NCBI GenBank assembly: GCA_034521975.1
Contig: JAXHLR010000002.1
Coordinates: 186,001 to 250,000 of the forward strand
From: Acidimicrobiales bacterium
Lineage (GTDB): Bacteria; Actinomycetota; Acidimicrobiia; Acidimicrobiales; SKKL01
Length of the DNA stretch: 64,000 bases
Direction of reading: 5' to 3'
The notes beneath the pieces were generated by a model that saw nothing but the letters and a program-made list of their open reading frames with translations, was not told the origin of the DNA and searched no databases. Each line of letters begins with the position of its first letter. The stretch's first letter is position 1. Of the stretch, positions 33,701-41,249 are shown piece by piece. A program made the translations under genes and the position numbers.

Positions 33701-34300
33701 TTCGAGAAGGAGATGCTCGGGCTCTACGTCAGCGACCATCCGCTCATGGGCGCCGAGGGGGCGCTGCGGCGCCGTACCGACATCAACCTGCTCGATCTGC
33801 TCGATGTCGAGGAGGGCTCGGTCCGCACCTGCGGGGGGATCATCACGAGTCTGGCCCGCAAGTGGACCAAGAAGGGCGACCTCATGGCCGTGTTCACCCT
33901 CGAGGACCTCCAGGGATCGGCCGAGGTCATGGTCTTCCCCAAGACCATGCAGGCATACGGCCACCTGCTCGACAACGATCGCGTCGTGTGCGTCAAGGGC
34001 CGGGTCGACCATCGCGACGATGTCCCCAAGCTCATGGCGGTCGAGATCGAACCCTTCGAAGGGGGCCTCGAGCAGGCAAGGCCGCCGCTGCGCATCCGCG
34101 TGGCGCTCACCGCGCTCTCCGACGAGGTGTCGGGCGCGCTCAAGGCGTTGCTGTCACGGCACCCCGGCGAGTCCGAGGTCTTCCTGCACCTCGGCGACCG
34201 TACCGTCATCCGCCTCCCCGACGAGTTCTCGGTGAACGCCGAGGGCGGGCTGGTCGGCGAGCTGCGCGAGATGCTCGGCCCCGACGCCATCGTCTGCTGA
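30764..34300 (+). CDS. dnaE: DNA polymerase III alpha subunit
   Basis: A 1,178-residue replicative polymerase (DnaE1 type). The PHP domain starts at THLHVHTEFSMLDGAARI (residues 5-22), with further metal residues in ITDHGNMYG. The catalytic palm has GPGRGSAAG near 372 and PDIDMDFDSRYRDEM near 411-425, holding the active-site aspartates. FNKSHSYGYGFVAYQTAYLKAHYP near 778 is conserved. The C-terminus has helix-hairpin-helix and OB-fold regions (ITSLARKWTKKGDLMAVFTLEDLQG). The first PHP metal site looks complete, so intrinsic proofreading is possible. It ends 1 base before the next GTG. Confidence 0.97.
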   Translation: MTDSFTHLHVHTEFSMLDGAARISEVVAAAAADGQPALGITDHGNMYGVLDFYRECRDHGINPIIGTEAYMAHDDRFERPARRGRVDDSGGEVDGGKKLYYHLTLLAENREGYRNLIQLASRAFLEGYYYKPRVDWDLLDEHSEGVIATTGCLGGHVLQSLMQGDFDGALKKAGRLQDIFGRDSLFVELQDHGIPEQHRTNPQLVEIARRIGAPLLATNDSHYTHSHDAVSHDALLCVQTGSLMSDPDRFKFHGDQHYLKSAAEMRHLFSEVPEACDNTLWIAERCNVEIEFGTPQLPDFPIPAGFEGDDDYLRHLTFEGAKKRWGEPLDDRVVERLAYELQTISEMGFSSYFLITWDLIRHARDTGIRVGPGRGSAAGCAVAYCLWITDLDPIRYDLLFERFLNPSRSSMPDIDMDFDSRYRDEMIRYAAERYGRNHVAQIVTFSTIKARAAVRDAARVLGHPYAVGDKVAKAMPPLIMGRDTPLYACMTEDPKFVDGYKMAAELRQMYDTDPDARQVIDVAKGLEGLRRQDGIHAAAVVITKEPLTEHLPIQRKPENGQDPEDAPVVTQYEMHGVEDLGLLKMDFLGLRNLDVIQDAVDLIAETRGVALDIDSVDLEDPLTYELLAQGDSIGVFQLEGGPMRALMRSLAPTCFEDVAALVALYRPGPMAANMHNDYADRKNGRKPIDYLHPDAEEILGSTQGLMIYQESVMRIAQKFAGYSLAEADNLRKACGKKIRELIAQEREKFEAGCEANGYGRDLGKAWFDIIEPFADYAFNKSHSYGYGFVAYQTAYLKAHYPVEYFAALLTSVRTNLDKAAVYLAECRNMGVDVLVPDVNVSASDFTAVPDPDGGRLGSIPFGLSAVRNVGEGLVAHIVAEREANGPFTDFYDFCERVHLSVLNKRTLEALIKAGGFDSLGHPRQGLLQVFEAIVDTTVARRRERDMGVMTLFGEADGDPVFDERPPIPDIDFDKMTRLAFEKEMLGLYVSDHPLMGAEGALRRRTDINLLDLLDVEEGSVRTCGGIITSLARKWTKKGDLMAVFTLEDLQGSAEVMVFPKTMQAYGHLLDNDRVVCVKGRVDHRDDVPKLMAVEIEPFEGGLEQARPPLRIRVALTALSDEVSGALKALLSRHPGESEVFLHLGDRTVIRLPDEFSVNAEGGLVGELREMLGPDAIVC

Positions 34301-35071
34301 GTGGACTCACCCGAGGCCGCGCGGCTGCTGGAGCGAGGTCTGGCAACGAGTTGGGCACGTCAGACCAGATGGGTGCCCGGCAGCACCATCAGGCACCTCG
34401 GTGGGCTCCTCGTCGCACTCAGCGGCATCGTGGACCAGACCCAGCAGGTGGCGGTGGTCGAGGGGCCGGTCACCGAGCCCGGCGCCGCGGTGATCGCGGC
34501 CGAGATCTGCTTCGATCGTGCCGGATGGCGACCGGCGTTCGACCTGGTCGTCGGCGCACACCCTGACATCGAAGCGGTGCTCGACCGGCGCGGGTTCGAG
34601 GTGGTCGTCAGCCGTCCGGGGATGGTGCGACCGCTCGCCGCACGTGACTGGGAGAGGATCGAGCCCGGTGTCGTGCTCGAGCTCGGAACCAGCGTCGAAC
34701 GCGATCAGATCGTCGAGGTGCAGCGCGTGTCGTTCGATCTCACCCCCGCGACCGCATCGGGGCTGGTCGGTGACGCCATGTTCGCCGACCCCGACGTTGC
34801 CGTCATCGTGGCCCGGACCGAGATCGGCGGGCCGGTGGTCGGCTCGATCACCGTCCACCTCGATCCGGCCGCGGCGGCGATCGTCGGCACCGCCGTGGAT
34901 CCGCGCCATCGCGAGCGTGGGATCGGGACCGCGCTGACCGCCGCCGCGCTCGATCTGGCCGCCGCGCACCGGATCCCCCACGCCTGGTTGCAGGCGACCC
35001 CCGCCGGTGAAGGGATCTACGACCGGTTGGGGTTCGCCCGGGTGGCCCGATGCGACGTGTGGCTGCGCTGA
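34301..35071 (+). CDS. GNAT-family N-acetyltransferase
   Basis: A 256-residue protein. The C-terminal half holds a GNAT domain: VGSITVHLDPAAAAIVGTAVDPRHRERGIGTALTAAAL, with the acetyl-CoA loop RERGIGTA near residue 206, then WLQATPAGEGIYDRLGFARV. The N-terminal half (residues 1-110) resembles a second, degenerate GNAT-like module that may bind the acceptor. It begins with GTG directly after the dnaE stop, so it is probably co-transcribed, but no functional link is known. Acceptor unknown. Confidence 0.8.
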   Translation: MDSPEAARLLERGLATSWARQTRWVPGSTIRHLGGLLVALSGIVDQTQQVAVVEGPVTEPGAAVIAAEICFDRAGWRPAFDLVVGAHPDIEAVLDRRGFEVVVSRPGMVRPLAARDWERIEPGVVLELGTSVERDQIVEVQRVSFDLTPATASGLVGDAMFADPDVAVIVARTEIGGPVVGSITVHLDPAAAAIVGTAVDPRHRERGIGTALTAAALDLAAAHRIPHAWLQATPAGEGIYDRLGFARVARCDVWLR

Positions 35072-35147
35072 GCCGATCGCTCAAGTTGCGCGAACGGCGG
35101 GGACCTACTGGACTGGTGGTGTTGTCCGTCCACCATTCCTGGGGGTC

Positions 35148-35825
35148 ATGACAGGCATGGCGATCGAGATCGAGACCAAGGATTGCGCCGCCTTGAGCGA
35201 TGCAGACTTCGGAGAGCTGGCGGACATGTGCGCGGAGGGAGACAGCGAGATCGGTGTCGGCATGCTCTCGAAGCAGGCCGAGGAATGGGTGCTGATCACC
35301 CTGGCCAGGGACAACAGCAAGCTGAAGGGTTTCTCGTTCAGCACCCTCGAACGCATCGGGGGCACCCCGAGCGTGCTCGTGGGTGTCGCATCGGTGAAGC
35401 GGACCTCCAAGCGCGACTCCATCCTGCGGGGCATCGTCCTCGACCAGTTGCGGCGGGCGGTGCTGGCGTTCCCCGACGAAGACGTCCTGATCGGTGCCCG
35501 CTTCAACGATCCCGCAGGGTTCGAGGCCTACCGCCAGCTCGACGACATCGTGCCCCGGCCGGGCCACAAGGCCTCGGGAGAGGAACGGGCCTGGGGGCGA
35601 CGGCTCGCCAAGCGCTTCGGCGTTGAAAACGGCAACTACGACGACCGCAGCTTCGTGGCCACCGGCGACGGTTCGACCCCCTGTGTGCTCCACCACGAGG
35701 CGCTCAAGCCCGAGCGGATCGCCCCCGATGTGGCGGCGCTGTTCGAACCGCTCGACCGGCGACGTGGCGACTCGCTCATCGCGTTCGGTTGGGCGATGGC
35801 CGAGGATCTGGCGAAGCTGGCCTGA
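35148..35825 (+). CDS. Uncharacterised protein
   Basis: A 225-residue protein I do not recognise. Residues 1-25 alternate acidic and hydrophobic positions (MTGMAIEIETKDCAALSDAD). The middle part looks like a GNAT-like alpha/beta fold (SVLVGVASVKRTSKRDSILRGIVLDQLRRAVLAFPDEDVLIGARFNDPAGFEAYRQL), but no clear acetyl-CoA loop is seen. The C-terminus has RAWGRRLAKRFG and ends with a helical FGWAMAEDLAKL. No signal peptide or membrane helix. The ATG at 35148 or 35157 could be used; neither has a well-spaced ribosome-binding site. It is followed 3 bases later by the patatin gene. Confidence 0.6.
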   Translation: MTGMAIEIETKDCAALSDADFGELADMCAEGDSEIGVGMLSKQAEEWVLITLARDNSKLKGFSFSTLERIGGTPSVLVGVASVKRTSKRDSILRGIVLDQLRRAVLAFPDEDVLIGARFNDPAGFEAYRQLDDIVPRPGHKASGEERAWGRRLAKRFGVENGNYDDRSFVATGDGSTPCVLHHEALKPERIAPDVAALFEPLDRRRGDSLIAFGWAMAEDLAKLA

Positions 35826-35828
35826 TCG

Positions 35829-36836
35829 GTGATCCCCGTCGGGTCCAACGACCGAACCGATGGGTTCACCTTGGTGCTCGGTGCCGGTGGCCGGGTCGGC
35901 ATGGCCTCCCACGCCGGTGTGCTGCGGGCCCTGGACGAGGTCGGCGGACTCGACCCGGCTCGAGCTCGGCTCGTGATCGGCACCAGCGCGGGAAGCGTCA
36001 TGGGTGCGCTGCTGCGGCTGGGATGGTCGACCTCGGAGATCTGGGCCCTCGCCACCAGGACCCGGCTGCCCGACCACCGCGATGATGTCGCCGGCGACGA
36101 CCTCTTCGGGCGGTCGTGGACGAACCCCTCCCAGCTGGTGCGGCGGGCGTTGGGCTCGGTGTTCGTCGTGTCGCGCTCGCTCGTACGGGTCCCGCTGGTG
36201 CCCATACCCGAGCTGGCCCGCCGGGTCTTCCCCGGGGGGTTCCTCAGCCTCAGCGAGGAACAGGGCGATGTCGGCACCGGCATCGGCGACCACTGGCCCG
36301 ATGCGCCGCTGTGGTTGTGCGCGGTCGACATCGAGACCGGCCGACGGGTGGTGCTCGGACGCCGCGGCGACCAACCGCCGCTGGCCGAGGCGGTGCTGGC
36401 GTCATGCGCCATTCCCGGCTACTACCAGCCCGTGCGGCTCGACGGCCGGACGCTGGTCGACGGGGGCGTCCACTCCACGACGAACCTCGACCTGGCCGGT
36501 CGGGTCGAGGCCCCGCTGGTCATCGCCTCGGCTCCGATGGCCTATGACCCCCGCCGCGCGCCGGGACCGCTCGCCCGCGCCGCCCGGCGCCCCATCAACC
36601 GTGGCCTGGCGCGAGACCGGATGGCGCTGCGCTCCGCCGGACGGTCGGTATTGCTGCTGCGTCCGGGCCGCGAGGAGCTCGACGCGCATGGTCTCAACCC
36701 CATGCGCGGCCACGGTCTCGAACCGGTGGCGGTGGCCGCCTACGACGCCACCGCCAGGTTCATCGCCAGCCCCAGAGCCGCGCGCCTCCTCACCGAGGCG
36801 GCCGAGGCTCCCATTTCCGTCGCCTCCGCGAGCTGA
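35829..36836 (+). CDS. Patatin-like phospholipase
   Basis: A 335-residue serine hydrolase. LVLGAGGRVGMASHAGVLRAL near residues 15-35 is the oxyanion-hole loop (usual GGGxxG, here GAGGRVG). VIGTSAGSVMGAL near 57-69 holds the GxSxG nucleophile serine. LVDGGVHSTTNLD near 212-224 supplies the catalytic Asp in DGG. The Ser-Asp dyad is therefore complete. Bacterial patatins hydrolyse acyl chains from phospholipids or other esters; substrate unknown. No signal peptide. It starts with GTG. Confidence 0.85.
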   Translation: MIPVGSNDRTDGFTLVLGAGGRVGMASHAGVLRALDEVGGLDPARARLVIGTSAGSVMGALLRLGWSTSEIWALATRTRLPDHRDDVAGDDLFGRSWTNPSQLVRRALGSVFVVSRSLVRVPLVPIPELARRVFPGGFLSLSEEQGDVGTGIGDHWPDAPLWLCAVDIETGRRVVLGRRGDQPPLAEAVLASCAIPGYYQPVRLDGRTLVDGGVHSTTNLDLAGRVEAPLVIASAPMAYDPRRAPGPLARAARRPINRGLARDRMALRSAGRSVLLLRPGREELDAHGLNPMRGHGLEPVAVAAYDATARFIASPRAARLLTEAAEAPISVASAS

Positions 36837-36847
36837 TCCCTGACCCG

Positions 36848-37468
36848 ATGGAGTTCCGCGACGTCGTCGCTCGACGCCGGATGGTGCGGGCATTCACCTC
36901 GGAACCCGTCGACGCCGAGGTCCTCGACCAGATGCTCTCCGACGCCCTGAGGTCTCCCTCCGCGGGGAACAGCCAGGGTCGGGACCTGGTCGTGCTCGAG
37001 GGACCGCAACAGACCGCGGCCTTCTGGGACGTGACCCTGCCGGAGGAGCGGCGCCCGTCGTTCGCCTGGCCAGGGCTGCTGGCCGCCCCGGTGATCGTCG
37101 TGCCGCTGGCCGACCCGAAGCGCTATCTCGACCGGTACTCCCGGCCCGACAAGGAGACCACGGGGTTGGGTGCGACCGAGGATGCGTGGCCGGTGCCGTA
37201 CTGGACCATCGACACGGCCTTCGCCACCATGACCTTGTTGCACGCCGCGGTCGACGCCGGGCTCGGCGCGCTGTTCTTCGGGATCTTCCGCAACGAGGCC
37301 GAGCTCATGGGCGCGCTCGGCGTTCCCGACCATCTGCGACCCATCGGGGCGGTCGCCATCGGGCATCCCGCGCCGGAGCACCGTCGGGGTCGGTCGGCCG
37401 ATCAACCCCGACGCGGGCTCGCCGAGGCCGTCCATCGTGGGTCCTGGGGTGGCTCGCGGGGCCGCTAG
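36848..37468 (+). CDS. Nitroreductase family protein
   Basis: A 206-residue flavin-dependent oxidoreductase. MEFRDVVARRRMVRAFTSEPVD is the classic N-terminus with the Arg residues that bind FMN phosphate, and LRSPSAGNSQG near residue 35 follows. PYWTIDTAFATMTLLHAAVDAGLGALFFGIF and the C-terminal IGAVAIGHP complete the FMN site. Substrate unknown. The last 25 residues are basic and low-complexity. Its TAG stop is the start of the next gene's -10 hexamer. Confidence 0.85.
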   Translation: MEFRDVVARRRMVRAFTSEPVDAEVLDQMLSDALRSPSAGNSQGRDLVVLEGPQQTAAFWDVTLPEERRPSFAWPGLLAAPVIVVPLADPKRYLDRYSRPDKETTGLGATEDAWPVPYWTIDTAFATMTLLHAAVDAGLGALFFGIFRNEAELMGALGVPDHLRPIGAVAIGHPAPEHRRGRSADQPRRGLAEAVHRGSWGGSRGR

Positions 37469-37471
37469 GGT
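37466..37471 (+). promoter_or_regulatory. -10 element of a leaderless promoter (TAGGGT)
   Basis: TAGGGT lies 8 bases before the ATG at 37480 of the SDR gene. Its TAG is also the nitroreductase stop codon. Confidence 0.55.
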
Positions 37472-37479
37472 CCCAGCAC

Positions 37480-38232
37480 ATGGACATCGCATTCGGGGGG
37501 AAGGTCGCGCTCGTGACGGGCGCGTCGAAGGGGATCGGCAGGGCCATCGCCGCGTCGCTGGCTGCCCATGGCGCACGGGTCATGCTGTCGTCGCGCAAGC
37601 AGGAGGCGCTCGATGCCGCCGCGGCCGAGATCGACGGCGAGACCGCGGTCTTCGCGGCCAACGCCGGCGATCCGGAGGCGGCCGAGGCCTGCGTGGCAGC
37701 CACCGTCGAACGCTTCGGTGGCATCGACATCCTCGTCAACAACGCGGCGACCAACCCCTACGCCGGCCGCTCGATCGACATCGACCTGCCCCGGTACGAC
37801 AAGACGTTCGAGGTCAACCTGCGGGGTCCACTCGTGTGGTCGCACCAGGCATGGCACCAGTCGATGCACGCGCGTCCGGGGGCCTCGATCATCAACCTGG
37901 CCTCGGTCGGCGCCTACTCCGCCGCCTCGGGCATCGGCATCTACAACATGACCAAGGCGGGACTCGTCCACCAGACGCGCCTGCTCGCCAACGAGCTGGC
38001 ACCCACGGTTCGGGTCAACGCCATCGCCCCGGGTCTGGTCAAGACCGACATGGCCAGGGCGCTGTGGGAGCCCAACGAGGCCACGCTCGGGTCGAACACC
38101 CCGCTCGGTCGCATCGGCGAGCCACAGGACATCGCCAACGCTGCGCTGTTCCTCGCGTCGGACCTGGCGGCGTGGATCACCGGTCACACCCTGGTCGTCG
38201 ACGGTGGTTCGCTCCTGCGCAGCGGTAGCTAG
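37480..38232 (+). CDS. Short-chain dehydrogenase/reductase
   Basis: A 250-residue classical SDR. VALVTGASKGIGRAIA near residues 9-24 is the nucleotide-binding TGxxxGxG loop, NNAAT near 86 is the usual NNAG variant, and the catalytic Ser and YNMTK (Tyr156-Lys160) are present. The C-terminal DGGSLLRSG is also typical. Members use NAD(P)H on carbonyl or enoyl substrates. It resembles both FabG-like and DHRS4-like SDRs, so the substrate is open. Its TAG stop again doubles as the start of the next -10 hexamer. Confidence 0.85.
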   Translation: MDIAFGGKVALVTGASKGIGRAIAASLAAHGARVMLSSRKQEALDAAAAEIDGETAVFAANAGDPEAAEACVAATVERFGGIDILVNNAATNPYAGRSIDIDLPRYDKTFEVNLRGPLVWSHQAWHQSMHARPGASIINLASVGAYSAASGIGIYNMTKAGLVHQTRLLANELAPTVRVNAIAPGLVKTDMARALWEPNEATLGSNTPLGRIGEPQDIANAALFLASDLAAWITGHTLVVDGGSLLRSGS

Positions 38233-38235
38233 GGT
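38230..38235 (+). promoter_or_regulatory. -10 element of a leaderless promoter (TAGGGT)
   Basis: TAGGGT is followed by 7 bases and the GTG at 38243 of a 50-residue membrane protein. Its TAG is the SDR stop. Confidence 0.5.
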
Positions 38236-38242
38236 GGACGAC

Positions 38243-38395
38243 GTGACCGGACGAGTGACACGCCCGCCAGAACCCGACGACACCTTTCCGTCGATGAAGC
38301 AGCGCAACCCCGCCATGTGGTGGGTTGCGGTCATCGCGGTGGTCGCCCTCGTGCTCACCACCGCCGCCGGCGCAGTGAGCGCGCTGCTCGCCTGA
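38243..38395 (+). CDS. Small single-span membrane protein
   Basis: A 50-residue protein. A polar N-terminus (MTGRVTRPPEPDDTFPSMKQ) leads to MWWVAVIAVVALVLTTAAGA, a single transmembrane helix, and SALLA at the end. The leaderless -10 seven bases before its GTG supports it as a real gene. It faces another tiny membrane-protein gene tail to tail. I do not recognise a family. Confidence 0.5.
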   Translation: MTGRVTRPPEPDDTFPSMKQRNPAMWWVAVIAVVALVLTTAAGAVSALLA

Positions 38396-38417
38396 GCCGC
38401 CCCACCCTGGCCGTGGG

Positions 38418-38612
38418 TCAACCCTCGAACACCAGCCAGAGCACGAACAAGACGAGCGCCGCGACGACGAGGGGCCACGGCACGCCGAGCAGCAGCACGA
38501 CCACTCCCACCACGGCGACCAGTGGGACGAACACCAGCACCTTGAGGTGACGCCGATCGAGCGGTCGGCGTTCGCGCGGGGCGTCGCCGGGCGATAGCGG
38601 ATCATCGGACAC
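38418..38612 (-). CDS. Small membrane protein
   Basis: A 64-residue protein. The N-terminal 24 residues are polar and basic (MSDDPLSPGDAPRERRPLDR). Two hydrophobic stretches (VLVFVPLVAVVGVVVLLLGV and LVVAALVLFVLWLVF) fill the rest and end in EG. It probably forms a helical hairpin in the membrane. The GTG at 38612 is preferred because the protein then starts with a normal soluble tail. Family not recognised. Confidence 0.5.
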   Translation of the reverse strand: MSDDPLSPGDAPRERRPLDRRHLKVLVFVPLVAVVGVVVLLLGVPWPLVVAALVLFVLWLVFEG

Positions 38613-38675
38613 GCCACCCAGTGTTGCCGACCCTCGTCGGCGATGTCGCGAACCGTTGCGGTGGAGTGCGCCCGG

Positions 38676-38681
38676 TAGCGT
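38676..38681 (+). promoter_or_regulatory. -10 element of a leaderless promoter (TAGCGT)
   Basis: TAGCGT is followed by 7 bases and the GTG at 38689. Confidence 0.5.
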
Positions 38682-38688
38682 GAACCTC

Positions 38689-40038
38689 GTGGGGACCAGC
38701 AGCTGCAGCACCTGCGGAGCGAGCCTGCCGGAGCGTGCCCGGTTCTGCCCGTCCTGCGGCGCTGCGGCCAGCCACGCCCTCCCGGTCTTCGACCTCGGCT
38801 CCGAGGCACACCCGGACGAACCCGAGCCGCCACCGCCCCGGGACCGCACCCGCACCACGGTCGCCGGGGTGCTGCTGGGCGTGGTGGCGCTCATCGTGGT
38901 GCTGTCGGTCACCGGCGGTGGCGACGCCGACGAGCGGGCGGACCCCACCGCCGCAGACCAGACGACGACCACGACGCTCCCCCCGGCCTCGGCTCCGACG
39001 CTGCCCACCCCCCGGACCAACGACGACCTGACGCTGCTGGAAGAGGGAGAGCGGCTCGATCCGGCGTCCGGCATGGCGCTGGTGTGGTTCCGATCGAACG
39101 GAGCTGTGGTGGTCGCCGACCTGGGCACCGGCACCGAGCAGGTGATCGAGGACGACCTGCCGGTCCGACCGGTGCAGGGTGCACGATGGACAGGAGACTC
39201 GTTTCTGGTCCGGGGAGTGGACTCCGAGCTGTATCAGACCCGTCCCACCTCGGCCGGGTGGCGGCGAGTCGAGACCGACGGATACGAGGCCGATCTGTGG
39301 TGGCCCGGCCACGGCGAGCTGTTGACCTTGTGGTCCGCCGATTCGGCGACGCCGAGGTCGGGCGCGGTGCTGGGTCGGGTCCTCGCCACGGGCGAACTCG
39401 AGGTGTTCGATCTCGGTCAGCCCTTCGACCGACCGGCCGGTCTCGTCGATGGACGCCTGGCGGTCGACATCGGCGGAGCCATCTATCTCATCGCCCCCGA
39501 CGGCACCCCGCAGCGGCACGCCTTCGGGTCGTTGCTCGGGGCCAGCGACCGGCTTCTGGTGCGTCGGAGCTGCAACGAGGTGCTCGAGTGCGAGATCGTG
39601 CTCGACGACGTGTCTGCCGGCATCGAGACCACCTTGGGTGGGTTCGAGTCGTCGGCATCGATCATCGCTGCCCGTCCCGCGCCCGATGGCAGCGCCGTGG
39701 CGGTCGTTTCTCCGCCCGATGCCGACGGATCCGCGCTCGAACTGTCGGTTCTGTCGGTGGACGGTGGCCCACCGGTCACCTTCGCGCTCGACGGATGGAG
39801 CGGCGACCCCAGCACCGCCGTCACCTGGACACCGGACAGCAACGGTCTGATCTGGCTCGAGCAGCACTTGCAGCCGTCGGTGCAGGCGGTGTGGTGGCGC
39901 GGTCCCGACGCCTCCACGAGCCCCGTGTCGGTACGGCTGTCGGATCGGACGCAGGCATCCGGTGGTTACGAAGGCCTGTTCCTGGTGCCGGTCGATGCGC
40001 TCCCGGAGCCATGGCGTCCCGTGTCGGCGCCGGGTTGA
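38689..40038 (+). CDS. Zinc-ribbon membrane protein with beta-propeller-like domain
   Basis: A 449-residue protein. Residues 5-25 form a zinc ribbon (CSTCGASLPERARFCPSCG). A Pro/Arg linker leads to one transmembrane helix near 62-77 (VAGVLLGVVALIVVLSV), then a Thr/Pro-rich stretch. Residues 120-440 have repeated beta-strand blocks with WF, DLGTG, DGR and DG turns like a TolB- or WD-type beta-propeller. The ribbon should be cytoplasmic and the propeller outside. Function unknown; such proteins are often sensors or assembly factors. The leaderless signal fixes the GTG at 38689. Confidence 0.65.
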   Translation: MGTSSCSTCGASLPERARFCPSCGAAASHALPVFDLGSEAHPDEPEPPPPRDRTRTTVAGVLLGVVALIVVLSVTGGGDADERADPTAADQTTTTTLPPASAPTLPTPRTNDDLTLLEEGERLDPASGMALVWFRSNGAVVVADLGTGTEQVIEDDLPVRPVQGARWTGDSFLVRGVDSELYQTRPTSAGWRRVETDGYEADLWWPGHGELLTLWSADSATPRSGAVLGRVLATGELEVFDLGQPFDRPAGLVDGRLAVDIGGAIYLIAPDGTPQRHAFGSLLGASDRLLVRRSCNEVLECEIVLDDVSAGIETTLGGFESSASIIAARPAPDGSAVAVVSPPDADGSALELSVLSVDGGPPVTFALDGWSGDPSTAVTWTPDSNGLIWLEQHLQPSVQAVWWRGPDASTSPVSVRLSDRTQASGGYEGLFLVPVDALPEPWRPVSAPG

Positions 40039-40042
40039 GCGC

Positions 40043-41158
40043 TCACAGCCGCGTGCGCACCACCTTGCCCAGCGCGGTGGTGGGCAATCGCTCCACCAGC
40101 TCGAGCTCTCGCGGGGCGGCGAAGGCGGGCATCTGGTCCTTCACCGCCGAGCGCAGTTGGTCGAGCGTCGGAAGATGGTGACGATCGGCCGGGACCACGA
40201 CGGCCACCACCCGCTGCCCCCACTCGGGGTCGGCCCGGCCGACCACCGCGACTTCGGCAACGAGGGGATGGGCCCCGAGCACCGCCTCGACCGTGGCCGG
40301 CCACACGTTCTCGCCGCCGGTGATGATGAGGTCGCTCGCTCGCCCGTGGACGGTGAGCTCGCCGGTGTCGGGATCGACCTCGCCCCGGTCGCCGGTCGCC
40401 AGCCATCCCTCGAAGTCGGTCGGCACCGTGCCGTCGCGGTAGGCCCGCAGCAGCATCGGTCCCCGCAGGTGGATCTCGCCGTCGACGATCCGCACCTCGA
40501 CGTCATCGAGCGGATGGCCGTCGTAGACCACGCCGCTGCCGGTCTCGGTCATGCCGTAGGTGGCCACCGTGTTGGCGGGGCGGTCGGCCGGGGGAGCCGA
40601 GCCGCCCAGGACGATGCAGGCGAAGCGCGACGGGTCGATCCGCGCCAGCGCGGTGGCCACCAGCGACACGTGGGTGGCGCCACGCTCGGTGGCCGCGGCC
40701 GTCACCGCCTCGGCATCGAAGCCCGGGTGCACCTCGAGGGGGGTGCCGGTGAGCAGCGCCCGGGTCACGACCGAGAGCCCGCCGACGTGGGACAGGGGCA
40801 GACATGCCAGCCACCGGTGCCGGTCCGGGTCCACACCGAGGCGCGCGGTGGTCGCCTGTGCCGACGCGGTGACTGCGTCGTGGGTCAGGACCACCCCCTT
40901 CGGGGCGCCGGTCGTGCCGCTGGTGGCCACCACCAGGGCATCGCCGGCCTGCACCGGCCTTCCGTCGGTCGTGCGGGTGCGGCCACCGTCGGGGGTGTCG
41001 AGCACCGTGGGGGCCATCGCGGCGATGAGCCGGTCGCGGGCGGGCCCCGGTAGGCGGGGATCGACCGGGAGTACGGCGTCGCCGTCGTCCCACGCCCGCC
41101 GTAGGCGGTCGACCCACGCCGGCCCGGCCGGTCCGATCAGCGCCACGAGCTCGTGCAC
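40043..41158 (-). CDS. menE: o-Succinylbenzoate-CoA ligase-like AMP-binding enzyme
   Basis: A 371-residue acyl-adenylating enzyme. VATSGTTGAPKGVVLTH near residue 75 is the P-loop (A3), ATYGMTETGSG near 195 is A5, WLATGDRGE near 258 is A7, and GGENVWPATVE is A8. It ends at GKVVRTRL with the catalytic lysine A10. It is shorter than most MenE (about 450), as the N-terminal domain is reduced. MenE activates o-succinylbenzoate. The neighbours menA, menH and menD strongly favour this role. The GTG at 41158 has TACGCT six bases upstream. Confidence 0.85.
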   Translation of the reverse strand: MHELVALIGPAGPAWVDRLRRAWDDGDAVLPVDPRLPGPARDRLIAAMAPTVLDTPDGGRTRTTDGRPVQAGDALVVATSGTTGAPKGVVLTHDAVTASAQATTARLGVDPDRHRWLACLPLSHVGGLSVVTRALLTGTPLEVHPGFDAEAVTAAATERGATHVSLVATALARIDPSRFACIVLGGSAPPADRPANTVATYGMTETGSGVVYDGHPLDDVEVRIVDGEIHLRGPMLLRAYRDGTVPTDFEGWLATGDRGEVDPDTGELTVHGRASDLIITGGENVWPATVEAVLGAHPLVAEVAVVGRADPEWGQRVVAVVVPADRHHLPTLDQLRSAVKDQMPAFAAPRELELVERLPTTALGKVVRTRL

Positions 41159-41164
41159 GAACGC

Positions 41165-41170
41165 AGCGTA
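41165..41170 (-). promoter_or_regulatory. -10 element of a leaderless promoter (TACGCT, minus strand)
   Basis: TACGCT on the minus strand ends 6 bases before the menE GTG at 41158. Confidence 0.55.
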
Positions 41171-41249
41171 GAGGTTGGCCCTGGTTCTCCCGCTGGACGA
41201 CACTTCACGTCGTGCCCGAGACCACCAGCACCCGCGTGACGCCGCGCCG

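Noticed and set aside
30476-34012. A 1,178-codon open frame on the minus strand opposite dnaE
   Set aside because: It mirrors the codon periodicity of dnaE at high GC, is low in sequence complexity (many Val, Gly, Glu, Asp repeats) and shows no known motif. dnaE on the plus strand is unambiguous.
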